A stretch of DNA of 64,000 nucleotides from Casp-actino8 sp001510335 (GCA_027729635.1 JAQCEM010000010.1:4009-68008); one strand, 5' to 3'; shown: positions 25,241 to 34,359, counted from the stretch's first letter. Notes: generated by a model from the sequence alone, not told the origin. Numbers and translations are program-made.

Positions 25241-26917
25241 ATGGCCGCCATTCAGCCACCGCGTTGCGCGGTTCTGCACACTCCAGCGTGGCCAATTGCT
25301 GCAGCAATCTTGCATGAGCCCGAAACTTTTCACGTCGCGCAACCACTTGCGGTTTTTCACGCACAACGAGTTTTGTCATGTTCACCTTTGGCTTGGCGTG
25401 AAGGAGTTCGTCCCGGGCAGCGACGACGGCAAGCACAAGGTGCATGTCCGCATTTAGTCATCGTCCCGTTTAACGCTGATCGTGATGCGCGTATGTACGA
25501 ACCGCTCGTGCAATCGATAGGAACTCTGGTTCCACTGATTGATGTTGAAAATCCAGGGTCATTGTTGTTGGCCACACGCGGGCCATCGCGTTACGTCGGC
25601 GGCGACGATGCTTTGGCAGTGCGCCTACTTACATTGGCGAGCGAAGGTTTGTCTCATGCCAACCAGGGTCTGAATGTTGATGAGGTCATCGCAGCAGGCG
25701 GAGGTTTGGGCGTTGGTATTGCCGATGGTCGTATCGCTGCAACATTGGTCGCGCGTTCATCATCACGTCGAGGTGAACCAGTAGTTATTCAGCCTGGACA
25801 CGAAGCAACTGCAACATTCTTGGCGCCGTATGCGGTGAAAGTTTTAACTGCAGTTGCCGGATGTTCGCCAGACTTAGTTGATCTTTTGGAACGACTTGGT
25901 TTGCGACAACTTGGTGATATCGCACGCTTGTCGGTGACCGATTTAGTCGGACGATTTGGTGCGATTGGTGAAACTCTCCATCGCTTGGCAAGTGGCACTG
26001 ATGACACCCCGCCGTCAACGATTCCGCCGCCACCTGATCTAACAATGTCTCGAGTCTTTGATGATCCGTTGTTGCAACTTGACATGTTGGTCTTTGCGGC
26101 CAAAGCACTCACCGATGAATTAGGTGCCTACTTCCACGAACGTGGACAAGTGTGTACGCGCGTGCAAGTTGAAGCCGAGAGTGAACACGGTGAAAGTTCG
26201 CAACGCGTGTGGTATCGGGCCGAAGGAATGCGTTCGGCCACATTGCTTGATCGCGTGCGTTGGCAACTTGATGGTTGGATCAACGGCACCGAACCACCAA
26301 CCGCTGGTGTCACTTTGTTGCGGGTCACCCCGATTGATATTCGTTCTGATGCGGGCACACAAGTTGGTTTTTGGGGTGGTCGATCAGAAGCCGATGACAA
26401 TGCAACACGGGCGATTACGCGGGTCATTGGTTTGCTAGGACCACAGAGCGTCACAGTTGCGTCGTGGCGGGGTGGACGCGACCCGCGTGAGGTGTACGAG
26501 ATGGTGTGTTTCGCTGATATTGGCAGTGCCGATTCTGGAGGTGTCGGGCAGCAACTTGTTTTGCGCCCTGATGATGATGCTGACGCCGCAGAATGGCCTG
26601 GTTCGTTACCTGCACCTGCACCAGCAGTTGTGCATCACGACCCATTACTTGTTGAAGTAACCGATGTCCATGGTCGGGTGGTGGCTGTGAATGGACGCGG
26701 ACTGGTGAGTGCTACGCCAACAACTTTGTTGCAACATGGTCAGTCGTATCGCATTGTGGCGTGGGCCGGGCCGTGGCCAGTCGATGAGCGTTGGTGGGAT
26801 CAACGCGCTCGTCGGGCTGCCCGATTCCAGTTGGTCATCGAACAGCCCGACGGGCAGTGTGCGTATCTTGCTGAAGTAGCGGCCGGTCAATGGTGGCTGA
26901 CCGCCGAGTATGCCTAA
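25241..26917 (+). CDS. imuB: ImuB, Y-family polymerase-like mutasome adaptor
   Basis: A 558-residue Y-family relative that bridges DnaE2, ImuA and the sliding clamp. The early block RVLSCSPLAWREGVRPGQRR and a helix-hairpin region (LVDLLERLGLRQLGDIARLS) are typical. The acidic residues of active Y-polymerases (DxD near the start, SxDE in the palm) are not seen, as expected for the non-catalytic ImuB type. A clamp-binding-like peptide, QVGFW, is at about residue 373, where ImuB proteins carry QLxLW. The C-terminal GPWPVDERWWDQRARRAARFQ block is diagnostic. It ends directly against the stop of the regulator on the other strand. Confidence 0.9.
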   Translation: MAAIQPPRCAVLHTPAWPIAAAILHEPETFHVAQPLAVFHAQRVLSCSPLAWREGVRPGQRRRQAQGACPHLVIVPFNADRDARMYEPLVQSIGTLVPLIDVENPGSLLLATRGPSRYVGGDDALAVRLLTLASEGLSHANQGLNVDEVIAAGGGLGVGIADGRIAATLVARSSSRRGEPVVIQPGHEATATFLAPYAVKVLTAVAGCSPDLVDLLERLGLRQLGDIARLSVTDLVGRFGAIGETLHRLASGTDDTPPSTIPPPPDLTMSRVFDDPLLQLDMLVFAAKALTDELGAYFHERGQVCTRVQVEAESEHGESSQRVWYRAEGMRSATLLDRVRWQLDGWINGTEPPTAGVTLLRVTPIDIRSDAGTQVGFWGGRSEADDNATRAITRVIGLLGPQSVTVASWRGGRDPREVYEMVCFADIGSADSGGVGQQLVLRPDDDADAAEWPGSLPAPAPAVVHHDPLLVEVTDVHGRVVAVNGRGLVSATPTTLLQHGQSYRIVAWAGPWPVDERWWDQRARRAARFQLVIEQPDGQCAYLAEVAAGQWWLTAEYA

Positions 26918-27781
26918 TCAGGAATTGCTTGAGGCAGTTTGAGATTCGAGTGAACGTGACGACGCAAGATCATGCTTCGCTAGTTGCAAAAGGTCATCAG
27001 CGAGACGGAAACCGATGCCACGTACCGTGTGCAAGAAACGTAACTCTGGTGCTCGCTCGGTCAATTTGCGACGCAAGTTTGATAAGTGAACGTCAACAAC
27101 ATGAGTGTCGCCGACCCAGTGCGGGCCCCAAACACTTTCGAGCAATTCAACACGGCTGCACACTTCAAGTGGGCGCAAACACAATTGTGAGAACAGATCG
27201 AACTCAAGGCGAGTTGCGGCGATGGGGTAGCGGTTGACGCGAATTTCGCGCCGGCCAAGGTCAATATCAAGCGGACCGAAATACAGATTCTTGGGTTGAC
27301 CATCACTGACAATTGCGTGAGCAAACTGACGTGAGCGACGCATCAATGCTTGGCACCGTACGGCAACTTCATCGGGGGAAACTTCGATGGGTAAAGCGTG
27401 GTCGGCGCCATTACGCAGCACGGTGATGCGTTGGTCATCAGAGTTGGCGCCAACAACGATGATGTAGATCTCGGGGCAACGGCGTACCTGAGTCATGAGA
27501 TTGTTGGGAAGCGGGTAAGCATCGCGAGCGTCAACCACGATCAGGTCGGGGGCAAATGAGCGAAGCATGACTTCGGCGGCCGTGTGATCGTTGGTTGAGC
27601 GCACGACATAGCCAATGCGCTGCAGGGCGGCTTCGACCGAACGACGGTCTGAGTTGTGGATCAAAGTCACCAAAGCTCGAGGGGTTGATTCGCCCTCGGG
27701 GTGTTGTTCAACACCGCCGGCCACGGTAGGACGGAGTCGTGATTCGGTTGATCCGGGGAAGTGGGTCTCTATAAGTGTCAT
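26918..27781 (-). CDS. OmpR/PhoB-type DNA-binding response regulator with degenerate receiver
   Basis: In 287 residues, a 34-residue N-terminal tail leads to a receiver-like domain (35-150) and a winged-helix DNA-binding domain (about 165-265: RLEFDLFSQLCLRPLEVCSR, VVDVHLSNLRRKL, VRGIGFRL). In the receiver the acidic pair is replaced (HNSD, 42-45) and the Lys of the KP motif is Ile132 (ALPIEV). Asp84 is at the phosphorylation position. It probably does not work through normal phosphotransfer. No histidine kinase is next to it. A 21-bp inverted repeat lies just upstream. C-terminal tail is Ser/Leu-rich. Confidence 0.85.
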   Translation of the reverse strand: MTLIETHFPGSTESRLRPTVAGGVEQHPEGESTPRALVTLIHNSDRRSVEAALQRIGYVVRSTNDHTAAEVMLRSFAPDLIVVDARDAYPLPNNLMTQVRRCPEIYIIVVGANSDDQRITVLRNGADHALPIEVSPDEVAVRCQALMRRSRQFAHAIVSDGQPKNLYFGPLDIDLGRREIRVNRYPIAATRLEFDLFSQLCLRPLEVCSRVELLESVWGPHWVGDTHVVDVHLSNLRRKLTERAPELRFLHTVRGIGFRLADDLLQLAKHDLASSRSLESQTASSNS

Positions 27782-27807
27782 GACAGTTATCGCCTTTATC
27801 GGTAGGG

Positions 27808-27828
27808 AGTGCTCGGAATTTGAGCACT
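27808..27828. promoter_or_regulatory. Inverted repeat upstream of the response regulator
   Basis: AGTGCTC and GAGCACT are perfect arms around 7 bases, 26 bases before the ATG at 27781. It could be an autoregulatory site of this winged-helix protein. The rest of 27829-28010 holds a possible rightward promoter (TTGACC, 18 bases, TAGAGG ending at 27987) for the next gene. Confidence 0.4.
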
Positions 27829-28010
27829 ATTTGTTGTCATGGGTAGTGAGTATTTAGAAGACGACACGTTGCACTTTTCTTGAAGGTTTGTTTGTCATGG
27901 CCCAAACTTTCTGATGAGGGTCAGATAATTCGGAGATTCGTCGGTCATTCGGGTTCGTTGACCAGTCGTTTGATGGTTGACTAGAGGTGCTTTCAACGCT
28001 CGGAATCACC

Positions 28011-29192
28011 ATGAACACTTCACCGAATCACGAACCATCAGAACTTCAGCCAGAGACTTTGGCGATTAGTGCGGGTCGCCCCGACGGTCAGATCTCGATG
28101 GCTCCCGTCATGTTTGCGTCGACGACTTACGAGATGAGTTCGCTCGAAGAGGGTCGCAAGATGGCGCACTCAACTAAAGCGGGAAAGTTCTATGGCCGTC
28201 ATGGCAACCCCACGGTGCAGGCGTTTGAAAGTGCAGTCGCCGAACTTGAAGGTGCTGAAGCGGCGCGGGCCTATGCGTCAGGTATGGGCGCAATCGCTGG
28301 TGTCATTCTTGGTTTGTGTTCAAAGGGTGATCACATCGTTGCGCAGAAGCAGTTGTATGGCGGCACGATGCAGTTGCTCGCCGGCGTGTGTCCGCGATTC
28401 GGCATTGATGTCACATTTGTTGACGGCACGAAGCTCGGTGCATTTGCTGAAGCGGTGATTCCTGGTCGCACGATGATGGTGTTTGCTGAAACGCCAGCGA
28501 ATCCGTTGCTTGACATCGTTGATCTTGATGACTTGGGTTCAATCAAAGGCCCAATAACTGTTGTGGATTCGACGTTGTCAACACCACTTGGTTCGCGTCC
28601 ACTTGACCACGGTGTCAATTTGGTTTTGCACTCAGCAACTAAGGCGATGGCGGGTCATAACGATGCAACTCTTGGTGTTGTTGCGGGTGAATGTGATCTC
28701 ATTGATGCGTTGTGGGGCTTTGCGGTTTTGCAAGGTGCATGTGCTTCGCCGTTTGATGCATTGAATGGTTTGCGTGGTTTGCGCACACTTGGTCCACGCT
28801 TGCGTCAACAAGGTGCGAACGCTGCTGCGATTGGCAGCGCCCTTGAAGCGCACCCAGCCGTTATTTCAGTACGTCATCCAGGACTTGAATCTCATCCGCA
28901 GTTTGCATTGGCATCGCGTCAGTACCGCATGCATGGCGGCGTGTTGTCATTTGAATTGTCAGGTGGCCTTGAAGCCGGTGCCAAGTTCGTGCGATCGGTG
29001 AAGTTGTGTCATGCCGCAACATCAATGGGTGGTCCCGAGACTCTGGTGACGCATCCGGCTTCAACAACTCATGCCGGAATGACTCTAGAAGAACTTGCCG
29101 ACAGCGGGATTACTCCGGGAACAGTGCGGATGAGTTGTGGTCTTGAGCATCCCGATGATCTGATCGCCGACGTTCTGCAGGCGCTCGCCTAA
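28011..29192 (+). CDS. Cys/Met-metabolism PLP enzyme (cystathionine gamma-synthase / gamma-lyase family)
   Basis: A fold-type I PLP enzyme of the MetB/MetC/MGL group, 393 residues from ATG 28011 (a GTG at 27987 in frame adds 8 residues). Marks are KFYGRHGNPTVQAFE, YASGMGAIAGVIL, the PLP-binding VVDSTLSTPLGSRPLDHG and the Schiff-base Lys in HSATKAMAGH, then GVLSFELSGG and SCGLEHPDDLI. The exact reaction (gamma-synthase, methionine gamma-lyase or cystathionine lyase) cannot be told from sequence alone. It sits between two SOS-box-linked units with no evident functional tie. Confidence 0.85.
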   Translation: MNTSPNHEPSELQPETLAISAGRPDGQISMAPVMFASTTYEMSSLEEGRKMAHSTKAGKFYGRHGNPTVQAFESAVAELEGAEAARAYASGMGAIAGVILGLCSKGDHIVAQKQLYGGTMQLLAGVCPRFGIDVTFVDGTKLGAFAEAVIPGRTMMVFAETPANPLLDIVDLDDLGSIKGPITVVDSTLSTPLGSRPLDHGVNLVLHSATKAMAGHNDATLGVVAGECDLIDALWGFAVLQGACASPFDALNGLRGLRTLGPRLRQQGANAAAIGSALEAHPAVISVRHPGLESHPQFALASRQYRMHGGVLSFELSGGLEAGAKFVRSVKLCHAATSMGGPETLVTHPASTTHAGMTLEELADSGITPGTVRMSCGLEHPDDLIADVLQALA

Positions 29193-29221
29193 ACACCCGC
29201 TCAAACATTGCTCTTGGCATA

Positions 29222-29235
29222 CGAACATATGTTCG
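29222..29235. promoter_or_regulatory. LexA (SOS) box of dnaE2
   Basis: CGAACATATGTTCG is a perfect 14-bp palindrome of the actinobacterial LexA type. It ends one base before TAGCCT (29237-29242), 6 bases before the dnaE2 ATG. Outside the four central bases, 14 of the surrounding bases match the imuA box region. Confidence 0.9.
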
Positions 29236-29248
29236 CTAGCCTGTCGAC

Positions 29249-32200
29249 ATGGGGTCGACATGGGGAATGCAGGGACCAACCACCTGGTCTGAACTGGAAG
29301 CTCGCTTATCGGGCCGAAAACCCCAGTCGTCATCGCAATCTTCGTCGGCCCATTCTTCGCCGTCGGTCGTTCGGCTGGCCCGCGACCCGCTAGTTACGCC
29401 CGAACCTGATCGCACGCCCACTGGTGGCACACCTCGGCCTGTTGTGCCGTATGCCGAACTGCACTGTCACTCAAACTTTTCGTTTCTCGATGGGGCGTCG
29501 CATCCAGAAGAGTTAGCCGAAGAGGCTCATCGTTTGGGTCTAACTGCGCTGGCAGTCACCGATCACAACGGTCTGTACGGCGTGGTGCGTTTTGCAGAGG
29601 CGGCGCGCGTGGTGGGCTTACCAACAGTGTTCGGCAGTGAAATTACTGTTCAGGCATCTGCTGGTCCGCAACACCTCGTTGTGTTGGCTGATGGCACTGC
29701 GGGATACGCGCGTCTGGCGCGAGCATTGAGCCTGGCGCAGTTGGCCGGCAGCAAAGGCGATCCGCGTTGCACGATGCCCGATCTTGCTGACGTAGGAGCG
29801 GGACATTGGTGGGTGATGACGGGTTGCCGACAAGGTGCAGTGCCTTCGGCGTTGGTTGATCATGGTCCGAGTGCGGCATTGCGTGAACTGCAAAAACTGA
29901 TTACTGCGTTTGGTCGAGATCGTGTGTTAATTGAACTTTGGGATCACGGCGATCCACTTGATACGGCGCGCAATGATGCAATGGCTGAATTGGCGGCGCG
30001 CGCTGATGTGCAGTGTATTGCCACGAACAATGTTCATTACGCAACACCATCGGCGCGACGATTAGCGACGGCAATCGCTGCGGTGAATCAGCGGTGCAGT
30101 CTTGATGAGATTGATCACTGTTTGCCGGCAGCGGCCACAGCGCATTTGCGAAGTGGTGCTGAACAATCACGACGATTCGCGCGTTATCCGGGGGTTGTTG
30201 ATTTGGCGGCCGAGATTGGTCGTGCTGCAGCATTCGATTTATCGCTCGTGGCCCCAAAGTTGCCGCCGTATCCGTGCCCTGATGGTTTGACCGAAATGCA
30301 ATTTTTGCGACGACTCACTGAAGAGGGTGCACGACGTCGGTATGGAGAGCGCCCACAAAGTGGGGAAGACCTGAGTATTCGCGCGCGAGCGTGGAAAACA
30401 ATTGATCATGAACTTGAAGTTGTTGAACTGCTGGGGTTTGCGGGCTATTTCTTGGTGGTGTGGGACATCGTGCAGTTCTGCAATGACTCCGATATTTTTT
30501 GTCAGGGTCGCGGAAGTGCGGCTAATAGTGCGGTGTGTTATTCGCTGGGAATCACCAAAGCCGATGCGGTGTCGTTGGGATTGTTGTTTGAACGTTTCTT
30601 ATCGCCCGATCGTGATGGTCCACCTGATATTGATCTTGATATTGAGAGCGGCCGTCGTGAAGAGGTCATTCAATATGTTTTCAATCGCTATGGACGTCAC
30701 CACACTGCGCAAGTAGCCAACGTGATTACCTATCGCGCGCGTTCGGCGGTACGCGATATGGCGCGGGCTCTTGGGTATGCGCCGGGCCAACAAGATGCGT
30801 GGTCAAAGCAAATGGATATGTGGCGCAATGTGGCCGCAAACTCTCCGGATAAAACTCCAGAGGGTCGTGTTGATCAAGCCATTCCACCGTTGGTTCTAGA
30901 ACTTGCTGCCGAAATTGAAGATGCGCCGCGTCATCTTGGTATTCACTCGGGTGGAATGGTGATTTGTGATCGCCCAGTGATTGAAGTGTGTCCCGTTGAA
31001 TGGGGGCGTATGAAAGACCGCAGTGTTTTGCAATGGGATAAAGACGATTGCGCGGCGGCTGGATTGGTGAAGTTTGACTTGCTGGGTCTCGGAATGTTGT
31101 CGGCTTTACACGGTGCAGTTGATCTAGTGAAGCGCCATAAAGGTGTTGCGATTGATTTGGCTGCGTTGCCGCAAGATGATGATGTGTACGCAATGTTGTG
31201 TCGAGCCGACACGGTTGGTGTTTTTCAAATTGAATCACGTGCGCAAATGGCAACATTGCCACGGCTTAAGCCTCGGCGTTTCTATGACTTGGTTGTTGAG
31301 GTTGCACTCATTCGTCCGGGACCGATTCAGGGTGGTTCGGTGCATCCGTATATTCGCCGACGTAATGGTCAAGAGCCCATTACGTATTTGCATCCATTGC
31401 TCGAAAATAGCTTGGGAAAAACCTTGGGTATTCCGTTGTTTCAAGAACAACTGATGCAGATGGCAATTGATGTTGCTGGGTTCTCGGCTTCTGAAGCTGA
31501 TCAGTTGCGACAAGCGATGGGTTCGAAGCGCAGTCAGAAACGTATGCAGTTATTGCGACAGCGTTTATATGAGGGCATGGCCGAACGCGGAATTGTCGGT
31601 GATATCGCTGATGAGATTTTCGACAAGATGGCGGCCTTCGCCAATTACGGATTTCCTGAAAGCCACTCGGTGTCGTTTGCCTACTTGGTGTATTCGTCAT
31701 CGTGGCTCAAGTTGTACGAGCCTGCAGCTTTTTACGCGGGGCTTTTGAATGCGCAGCCCATGGGCTTTTGGAGTCCGCATTCGTTGGCGCAAGATGCGCG
31801 CCGACATGGCGTGGTGGTGCGCACGCCCGATCTGTTGGCATCTGGTGCGCAGGCAACTCTTGAAGAGTGCGCAGAAAGCCACGGTGGTTTTGCAGTGCGT
31901 TTAGGGCTGAGTTCAATTCGTGGAATTGGTGCGGGGCTTGCGGAGCAGATTGAAGATGAGCGGGAGTTACACGGTGATTATGTTGATGCCGAAGATCTGG
32001 TGCGACGGGTTGATGAGTTAACGCTTTCGCAACTTGAGGCCATGGCAACAGGTGGAATTTTCACCGAGTGTTTTGGTCTTGAACGTCGGGAGGCATTGTG
32101 GGCAGTTGGTGCGGCTGCACAGTCGCGCCGCGATCGATTGCCAGGGTTGGCGACAGGAACACAGGCTCCGATGTTGCCGGGTATGGAACCACTTGAAGTT

Positions 32201-32593
32201 GCGGTTGCGGATTTGTGGGCCACGGGTGTGTCGCCCAATGGACACCCAACATCATTTTTGCGTGAACAACTTGATGCATATGGCGTGGTGCCTGCTGATC
32301 AATTATTGACGACTGAACAAACCAAAGTATGGGTTGCGGGAACAGTGACTCATCGCCAACGACCGGCAACTGCTCAGGGAACAACGTTCATCAGTCTTGA
32401 AGATGAAACAGGTTTGATGAATGTGGTGGTGTCGGTGGGCTGCTGGAAACGGTTTCGGCCAGTGGCTCGCGGTGCGGGAGCGTTGTTAGTGCGAGGTCGT
32501 CTGCAGCGTTATGAAGGAGTGGTGAATATCGTCGCTGAACACATTGCGCCACTTTCGGTTGCAGCTCAAGTCACTGCCCGAAACTTCAGATAA
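29249..32593 (+). CDS. dnaE2: Error-prone DNA polymerase DnaE2
   Basis: C-family polymerase for translesion synthesis in the damage response, working with ImuA and ImuB. The 1114 residues are the normal size. The N-terminal PHP domain starts PYAELHCHSNFSFLDGASHP; the polymerase palm has GRGSAANSAVCYSLGIT and the Asp motif DGPPDIDLDIESGRREEVIQ (shown here as PPDIDLDIESGRR). FQEQLMQMAIDVAGFS and a C-terminal OB-fold (VWVAGTVTHRQRP) follow. The start is set by the leaderless -10. It lies 2.3 kb past imuB rather than next to it, but shares the SOS box. Confidence 0.95.
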   Translation: MGSTWGMQGPTTWSELEARLSGRKPQSSSQSSSAHSSPSVVRLARDPLVTPEPDRTPTGGTPRPVVPYAELHCHSNFSFLDGASHPEELAEEAHRLGLTALAVTDHNGLYGVVRFAEAARVVGLPTVFGSEITVQASAGPQHLVVLADGTAGYARLARALSLAQLAGSKGDPRCTMPDLADVGAGHWWVMTGCRQGAVPSALVDHGPSAALRELQKLITAFGRDRVLIELWDHGDPLDTARNDAMAELAARADVQCIATNNVHYATPSARRLATAIAAVNQRCSLDEIDHCLPAAATAHLRSGAEQSRRFARYPGVVDLAAEIGRAAAFDLSLVAPKLPPYPCPDGLTEMQFLRRLTEEGARRRYGERPQSGEDLSIRARAWKTIDHELEVVELLGFAGYFLVVWDIVQFCNDSDIFCQGRGSAANSAVCYSLGITKADAVSLGLLFERFLSPDRDGPPDIDLDIESGRREEVIQYVFNRYGRHHTAQVANVITYRARSAVRDMARALGYAPGQQDAWSKQMDMWRNVAANSPDKTPEGRVDQAIPPLVLELAAEIEDAPRHLGIHSGGMVICDRPVIEVCPVEWGRMKDRSVLQWDKDDCAAAGLVKFDLLGLGMLSALHGAVDLVKRHKGVAIDLAALPQDDDVYAMLCRADTVGVFQIESRAQMATLPRLKPRRFYDLVVEVALIRPGPIQGGSVHPYIRRRNGQEPITYLHPLLENSLGKTLGIPLFQEQLMQMAIDVAGFSASEADQLRQAMGSKRSQKRMQLLRQRLYEGMAERGIVGDIADEIFDKMAAFANYGFPESHSVSFAYLVYSSSWLKLYEPAAFYAGLLNAQPMGFWSPHSLAQDARRHGVVVRTPDLLASGAQATLEECAESHGGFAVRLGLSSIRGIGAGLAEQIEDERELHGDYVDAEDLVRRVDELTLSQLEAMATGGIFTECFGLERREALWAVGAAAQSRRDRLPGLATGTQAPMLPGMEPLEVAVADLWATGVSPNGHPTSFLREQLDAYGVVPADQLLTTEQTKVWVAGTVTHRQRPATAQGTTFISLEDETGLMNVVVSVGCWKRFRPVARGAGALLVRGRLQRYEGVVNIVAEHIAPLSVAAQVTARNFR

Positions 32594-32603
32594 CCCTGTG
32601 CTT

Positions 32604-32646
32604 CTGGTGTCATTTAATTTGGTATATCCAACTAAAACGACACCAG
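32604..32646. terminator. Long hairpin between convergent genes, related to the one at 5448-5490
   Basis: The arms begin CTGGTGTC and end GACACCAG; the stem of about 20 bp has several internal mismatches. The outer bases continue pairing (TGTG-TTC outside on the left with GAA-CACA on the right). Length (43 bases) and the right arm AAAACGACACCAG are the same as at 5448-5490, and both stand between convergent genes. Confidence 0.7.
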
Positions 32647-32656
32647 AATCACAAAG

Positions 32657-33292
32657 TTATTTGGATGATGAAGGCGATGTGGTGGCGGCAACGAGGCCGA
32701 GAGCGATGAAGACAGAGCCGGCAACATAACGCTGCACAAAAGGCAAAGTACGTCCGCTCAACAACTTGGCGCGCAGGGCACTCGCGGTGAGTGCGTACAT
32801 ACCATCGGTAACACAACCAATGAGTACGAAGATTGTTCCGAGAACAAACGCCTGCGACCAGGCAGCACCTTTGTCGGTGTCAATGAATTGCGGAAGATAC
32901 GACACGAAAAACAACGCAACTTTCGGATTCAAAGTATTGACGATGATTCCTTGAGTGAATGAGCGACGCAAAGTTGTTGTTGTCGCCTCATTTTCAATAT
33001 CAGTTGGCTGACGCAACAGCGTTCGTATGCCCACAAAAACGAGATAGCCGACACCAAGCCACTTCACCACATTGAATGCGGTTGCTGATGTAGCGAGCAC
33101 TGCAGAAAGTCCGACTGATGCAGCAATGACGTGTACGAAGTTACCGAGTTCAAGGCCAGCGACTGCGGCCAAACCAACTTCACGACCATCAGACACGCTG
33201 CGGTTGGGGACGTAGATGACTGCCGGTCTTGGAATGAGGAGTAGTGCAACTGATGCAATCGCGAAAGTGACTATTGAATGCAGGTCGGGCAC
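32657..33292 (-). CDS. LysE family amino-acid exporter
   Basis: A 211-residue inner-membrane protein with about six hydrophobic segments. The family marks are the LysE/RhtB-type SVGLSAVLATSATAFNVVKW and LGVGYLVFVGIRTLL, and later GIIVNTLNPKVALFFVSYLP. Substrate unknown; many relatives export basic amino acids or homoserine. The GTG start is 6 bases after TAGAGT (33304-33299) on the minus strand, which overlaps the stop of the NUDIX gene. Confidence 0.88.
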   Translation of the reverse strand: MPDLHSIVTFAIASVALLLIPRPAVIYVPNRSVSDGREVGLAAVAGLELGNFVHVIAASVGLSAVLATSATAFNVVKWLGVGYLVFVGIRTLLRQPTDIENEATTTTLRRSFTQGIIVNTLNPKVALFFVSYLPQFIDTDKGAAWSQAFVLGTIFVLIGCVTDGMYALTASALRAKLLSGRTLPFVQRYVAGSVFIALGLVAATTSPSSSK

Positions 33293-33298
33293 GAGGAA

Positions 33299-33304
33299 AC
33301 TCTA
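33299..33304 (-). promoter_or_regulatory. -10 hexamer TAGAGT of a leaderless promoter (LysE gene)
   Basis: Six bases precede the GTG at 33292. The TAG also forms the stop codon of the upstream NUDIX gene. Confidence 0.55.
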
Positions 33305-33814
33305 GACCTCAACGTTGATGGGCGACGAAGGAATTCGGTTCTCAATGATGTTCATCACGTGGGTGTGTAGTCCGGAGGGAACAAATGTGGTCTGTGCTGC
33401 CGCAATTTCGTCGATATGCCACCAGCGCAATTCAAAAAGGTATTCGGCATTCAACGTGTCCCAGTCAAGAGCGGGCTGAGGCTCAAAGATTTCGGGAACC
33501 TGCACAAGATGAATGTGTTCACGTTGACCATCCCATTGTCTGTTGATAAAGGGAATGCGATGTTCGCGAGTCCAAATATGGGGACCGATCTCTGGGTTGT
33601 GCAACCCGACTTCTTCAATGAGTTCTCGGCGCAGTGCAGTGACATGGTCTTCGCCGTCGTCAAGCCCTCCACCTGGAAGAGCCCAGCGAGTGCCCGCAGG
33701 GAATTCAAAACGCACTAACAAGATGTGCTTGCTCGGCGTGAGAACAAGAGCCCGAGCTGCTGGTCGAATGCGCAACTCTGAGTTTTGGCCGGGCTCAGTC
33801 GGATGGTTGCTCAT
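33302..33814 (-). CDS. NUDIX hydrolase
   Basis: A 170-residue pyrophosphohydrolase with a full Nudix box (GGGLDDGEDHVTALRREL, then IEEVGL). The N-terminus RPAARALVLTPSKHILLVRFE and the late WTREHRIPFI are like MutT-type enzymes of Actinobacteria. The substrate is unknown. The ATG at 33814 overlaps the end of the DUF3039 gene by 20 bases; another ATG lies 9 bases upstream. Confidence 0.88.
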   Translation of the reverse strand: MSNHPTEPGQNSELRIRPAARALVLTPSKHILLVRFEFPAGTRWALPGGGLDDGEDHVTALRRELIEEVGLHNPEIGPHIWTREHRIPFINRQWDGQREHIHLVQVPEIFEPQPALDWDTLNAEYLFELRWWHIDEIAAAQTTFVPSGLHTHVMNIIENRIPSSPINVEV

Positions 33815-34100
33815 TGAGCCCATCGTTCATCATGCGGTACATCTCGTAGATTGACTTGCAGTCTTCACACATCGGCAGTTTCTTGGGGTCGCGCGATGGA
33901 ACCCACACATGACCACACAGGGCCTCCAGGGGAGTGCCGTAAATGCGGGCCTCCATGACTTTGGCCTGAGCACTTTCGCCAGGCTCAACTTTGACAATGT
34001 GGGCCACTGTAGGTTCGCTGGTTTGAGTGTTTTCATCGAGTCGAGTGTCGAGAATCGTCGAGCCTGCGGGGTGTGCGGTCATTGGGTCATTTGAGGCCAT
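33795..34100 (-). CDS. DUF3039 family protein
   Basis: A 101-residue protein of a family found only in Actinobacteria. The conserved core is ALCGHVWVPSRDPKKLPMCE, followed by DCKSIYEMY; the Cys residues (C62, C79, C81 region) suggest a small metal site. The function is not known. The ATG at 34100 fits the family; the frame remains open further upstream through DNA that belongs to the divergent fmdB-like gene. Confidence 0.85.
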   Translation of the reverse strand: MASNDPMTAHPAGSTILDTRLDENTQTSEPTVAHIVKVEPGESAQAKVMEARIYGTPLEALCGHVWVPSRDPKKLPMCEDCKSIYEMYRMMNDGLNEQPSD

Positions 34101-34134
34101 GACATAAGTCAAGCAGACGCCTTCACGCGGGGAC

Positions 34135-34359
34135 ATGCCGCTGTACGACTTCCGTTGCAAGACCTGCGAAACCACCTTTGAAGTGCGCCGTCCGATGGCT
34201 GAGGCCAGCGACCCCGCAACGTGCCCGCAAGGCCACGAGAATGCGGTGCGACTTTTGTCAGTGTTTGCCTCAGCGGGGACATCTTCGGGGGCGGTTGCTC
34301 GGGCACCTGCGCCACGTTCGGGTGGCGGATGCGGTTCGGATTGCGGTTGCGCCCATTGA
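34135..34359 (+). CDS. FmdB family zinc-ribbon protein
   Basis: A 74-residue putative regulator. It begins MPLYDFRCKTCETTFEVRRPM, the FmdB/CxxC ribbon start, with the second metal pair in TCPQGHENAVRLLS (Cys and His). The C-terminus is Gly/Ser/Ala-rich and ends GGGCGSDCGCAH, which may bind metal. FmdB proteins were named for formamidase regulation; the role here is unknown. Confidence 0.85.
   Translation: MPLYDFRCKTCETTFEVRRPMAEASDPATCPQGHENAVRLLSVFASAGTSSGAVARAPAPRSGGGCGSDCGCAH

Noticed and set aside
27915..27945. CTGATGAG followed by a short repeat, like a hammerhead ribozyme core, before the PLP enzyme gene
   Set aside because: The required GAAA and flanking helices are missing. I also see no SAM riboswitch core in this leader.
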